64,000 nt of DNA. Origin: Emticicia sp. BO119. Its GTDB lineage: Bacteria; Bacteroidota; Bacteroidia; Cytophagales; Spirosomataceae. Below are positions 63,501 to 64,000 of this stretch, one piece after another (positions within the stretch are counted from its first letter, which is position 1; each line of letters opens with the position of its first letter). Under the pieces are notes generated by a model, which made no database searches, had not been told where the DNA came from, and saw only the letters and a program-made list of their open reading frames with translations. The stretch is from the NCBI RefSeq assembly GCF_013912375.1, contig NZ_JACETV010000015.1, positions 1-64,000 on the forward strand, read 5' to 3'. The position numbers and the translations under genes were made by a program.

Positions 63501-64000
63501 ATGGAGGTTTTGAGAGAGCCACCGGATCATCGACCGGAGCTTTCGCTATTCTGAATAACTCAGACCAGACTACAACCAATGGTTTTAAGGTTTATCAGGT
63601 AATTACTAACGGAGTAATTGTTGGTAAAACCTATATGCTTAATGCTTTAGCTGCGACCCATAGTGTATCAGGCACATCAGCAAAAGCAGAAATTTATTTT
63701 GAGTTCCTGAACTCAAGCGATGGAGTAATAGGAACTTCTGCTAAAGCGACTATAACCAATCCTTATAATGGAACATTGGTGGCTATCCCATCTATTTCAA
63801 TGGTAGCACCTGCCAATACGGCTAAAATAAGAATAGTAGGTTATTGTAATGGCAGAGCATTGAAGTTTGATAACGTCGTAATCAAAACCTGTTATGAAGC
63901 AGTTGGGGGTTCTTTAATAGTTACAGATATAGCTTGCGGTCAAACAAATGGAACTGTTACTGTAACTGCGACAGGAGGAAGTGGAAGCTATGAATATAGT
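60503..64000 (+). CDS. very long SprB-repeat surface protein (runs off window)
   Basis: 1166 codons are open from ATG 60503 to the window end, with no stop. The N-terminus is unusual: a hydrophobic part (about 19-32, KATTLLITLLHLLL) and a second signal-like part (about 68-88) ending SIANAQ, so a presequence of about 88 residues, unless the start is Met44 (60632). A beta-propeller-like region (about 95-400), an Fn3-like domain (about 405-505), then alternating modules: carbohydrate-binding-like jelly-roll units (from about 515, 746 and 980) and SprB repeats (from about 672, 905 and 1143; SITVTASGGSGEYEYSL, GTYTIYVKD). SprB is the gliding adhesin, secreted by the type IX system. Cys pairs in each linker (CVCxSxNLV) may stabilise it. 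Confidence 0.9.
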   Translation, partial: MRNFTSWFTGVSRTFVFRKATTLLITLLHLLLPEKLTGLLHEPMLASVPDITPLPNKARGFRQVAGRYIAAFMAVLFSWFSTSIANAQNAPLNCDKYYMLVGELVYNNGANTARTDVYQFGSSSALTSCKFESGGGGEGMCVDPDKNIAYIATCCDQGEIRIYNYNTASFETPIKLAGEDLLDVTLSANYAYLYVTTYNKVYRISTSSRTVVSSFSKANADNSSAKEFWGVAVRPNSGKVFFTTNWQFGNGTSTIEMLNADLSGTSTRIATAPSGFYYRGITFDTNSNVWAVLANNNNQADRLVKYTLNTNGTVASTTTYYFKAPTVHDGNASQGDVNPFDIAFGPGGDIYVTTFSGDCVTKITYNSLSANTSNGFSTYIQYQAGVSGKSITFVCGNFKCVCNAPVINLDDLVLSGGTCNGGTAKNNGSVTVTGLTYSSSSPVKADINEGTSYGTTPIYGAGSNEVLGSGQTTLTFTGLKPNTKYTIRVWNGKDACYTDITFTTPSANCCTNCISNNFVNNGDFASGNTNGWTKSPSTIDFNTSNGYVILNNNDYTGDYKVYQDITDGIVGSKDYTLTGEAASHNKPGKIAQIYLEAYNGSSLVGTSAKFDVVTDISVTGLLPFNIKYTLPSSTTKIRVVGYCNGRALKFDNIILSRCYDPTSLSLSSKADPNCNQADGAITVTASGGSGEYEYSLNNSTWQSSNVFTGLTQGTYTIYVKDVNTSSSVCKKNISVTLSCTPCVCISNNLVQNSGFDSNVNGWTAPNGGLEQSSGSSTGGFAILNNADATGDKYVYQVITDGVVIGKTYTLNALAATHSKSAPAIAQIYMEFLNASDAVIGTSSKATITNTYNGTLVAISPISMVAPSNTAKIRFVGYCNGRALKFDNVKITTCYDAVDGTLVKTDPMCNQSNGSITVTASGGSGEYEYSLNNSTWQSSNVFTGLAAGTYTIYIKDANTSGTDCKKSLPATLTCIPCVCESDNLVKNSGFDTNLDNWSPQNGGFERATGSSTGAFAILNNSDQTTTNGFKVYQVITNGVIVGKTYMLNALAATHSVSGTSAKAEIYFEFLNSSDGVIGTSAKATITNPYNGTLVAIPSISMVAPANTAKIRIVGYCNGRALKFDNVVIKTCYEAVGGSLIVTDIACGQTNGTVTVTATGGSGSYEYS
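62546..64000 (+). repeat. long in-gene DNA repeat of the SprB-type gene
   Basis: ACTGTAACTGC begins SprB repeats at 62546, 63248 and 63959 (periods 702 and 711). The first two are nearly identical in DNA for about 130 bases, including AATAATTCTACCTGGCAATC. The jelly-roll modules between them are also alike (for example GCATTGAAATTTGATAAT near each end). The third repeat is more diverged. Confidence 0.85.

Noticed and set aside
1-64000. tRNA or rRNA genes
   Set aside because: No cloverleaf-like or rRNA-like sequence was recognised; I could not run a covariance-model search, so absence is not proven.

Overview
The window reads as a chromosomal stretch of an A+T-rich member of the Bacteroidota, most likely a Cytophagales-type organism (an inference from gene content; I cannot name a genus). 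The evidence is two large Oar-like TonB-dependent receptors, a giant SprB-repeat surface protein, many Sec or lipoprotein signal peptides ending in AQ or C, promoters of the TAnnTTTG type special to this phylum, ECF sigma factors, an Mpl-type Mur ligase and RibBA. I see no rRNA, tRNA, CRISPR array or complete prophage. Mobile DNA is limited to the 3' end of an IS1-like transposase at the left edge and a 235-bp palindromic, MITE-like element near 52.1 kb.

Layout. 0-5 kb: transposase tail, two SnoaL/NTF2-like proteins, an ECF sigma factor with a small membrane protein, and an exported FAD-linked alditol-oxidase-like enzyme. 4.8-9.8 kb (minus): RecB/AddA-like helicase, transglutaminase-like protease, lysophospholipase-like hydrolase. 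10-15.3 kb: tandem duplicated serine hydrolases, a DEAD-box RNA helicase behind a long leader, a small membrane protein. 15.5-18.6 kb (minus): haem/copper-monooxygenase-like lipoprotein, EamA transporter, TatD nuclease. 18.7-31.4 kb: glycosyltransferase, YfcE phosphoesterase, ApbE, Mpl, arginine decarboxylase, a tiny lipoprotein, a GmhB-like phosphatase and a pair of flavoenzymes. 31.7-38.7 kb (minus): two duplicated TonB receptor transcription units. 38.7-45.4 kb: RibBA, a GNAT, a GbsR/MarR regulator with a strong palindromic operator, a DCC-family protein, an epimerase, then UDP-xylose synthase and UDP-glucose dehydrogenase, which together make UDP-glucuronate and UDP-xylose. 45.8-49.9 kb: two-gene gluconate-dehydrogenase-like oxidoreductase and a rhodanese-thioredoxin fusion. 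50-58.2 kb: an ECF sigma factor fused to a membrane and periplasmic-type domain, the palindromic element, a serine hydrolase lacking a normal start, PurM-like, cyanophycinase-like, GH130 and ArgH genes. 59-64 kb: a vanadium haloperoxidase-like enzyme and the start of a very long SprB-repeat surface protein that runs off the window.

Most of the content is housekeeping or cell-surface metabolism. The parts that look least ordinary are: (i) the sigma factor continuous with a transmembrane helix and a TonB-plug-like tail; (ii) the palindromic element with an 8-bp apparent target duplication, next to a serine hydrolase whose signal-peptide frame has no start codon; (iii) the RecB-like nuclease with Asn in place of a catalytic Asp; (iv) very long perfect palindromes between convergent genes; (v) a 36-bp palindrome over the regulator promoter that recurs in front of the next gene; and (vi) the modular SprB protein with a long presequence. 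Assignments rest on motif reading only; no database search was possible.
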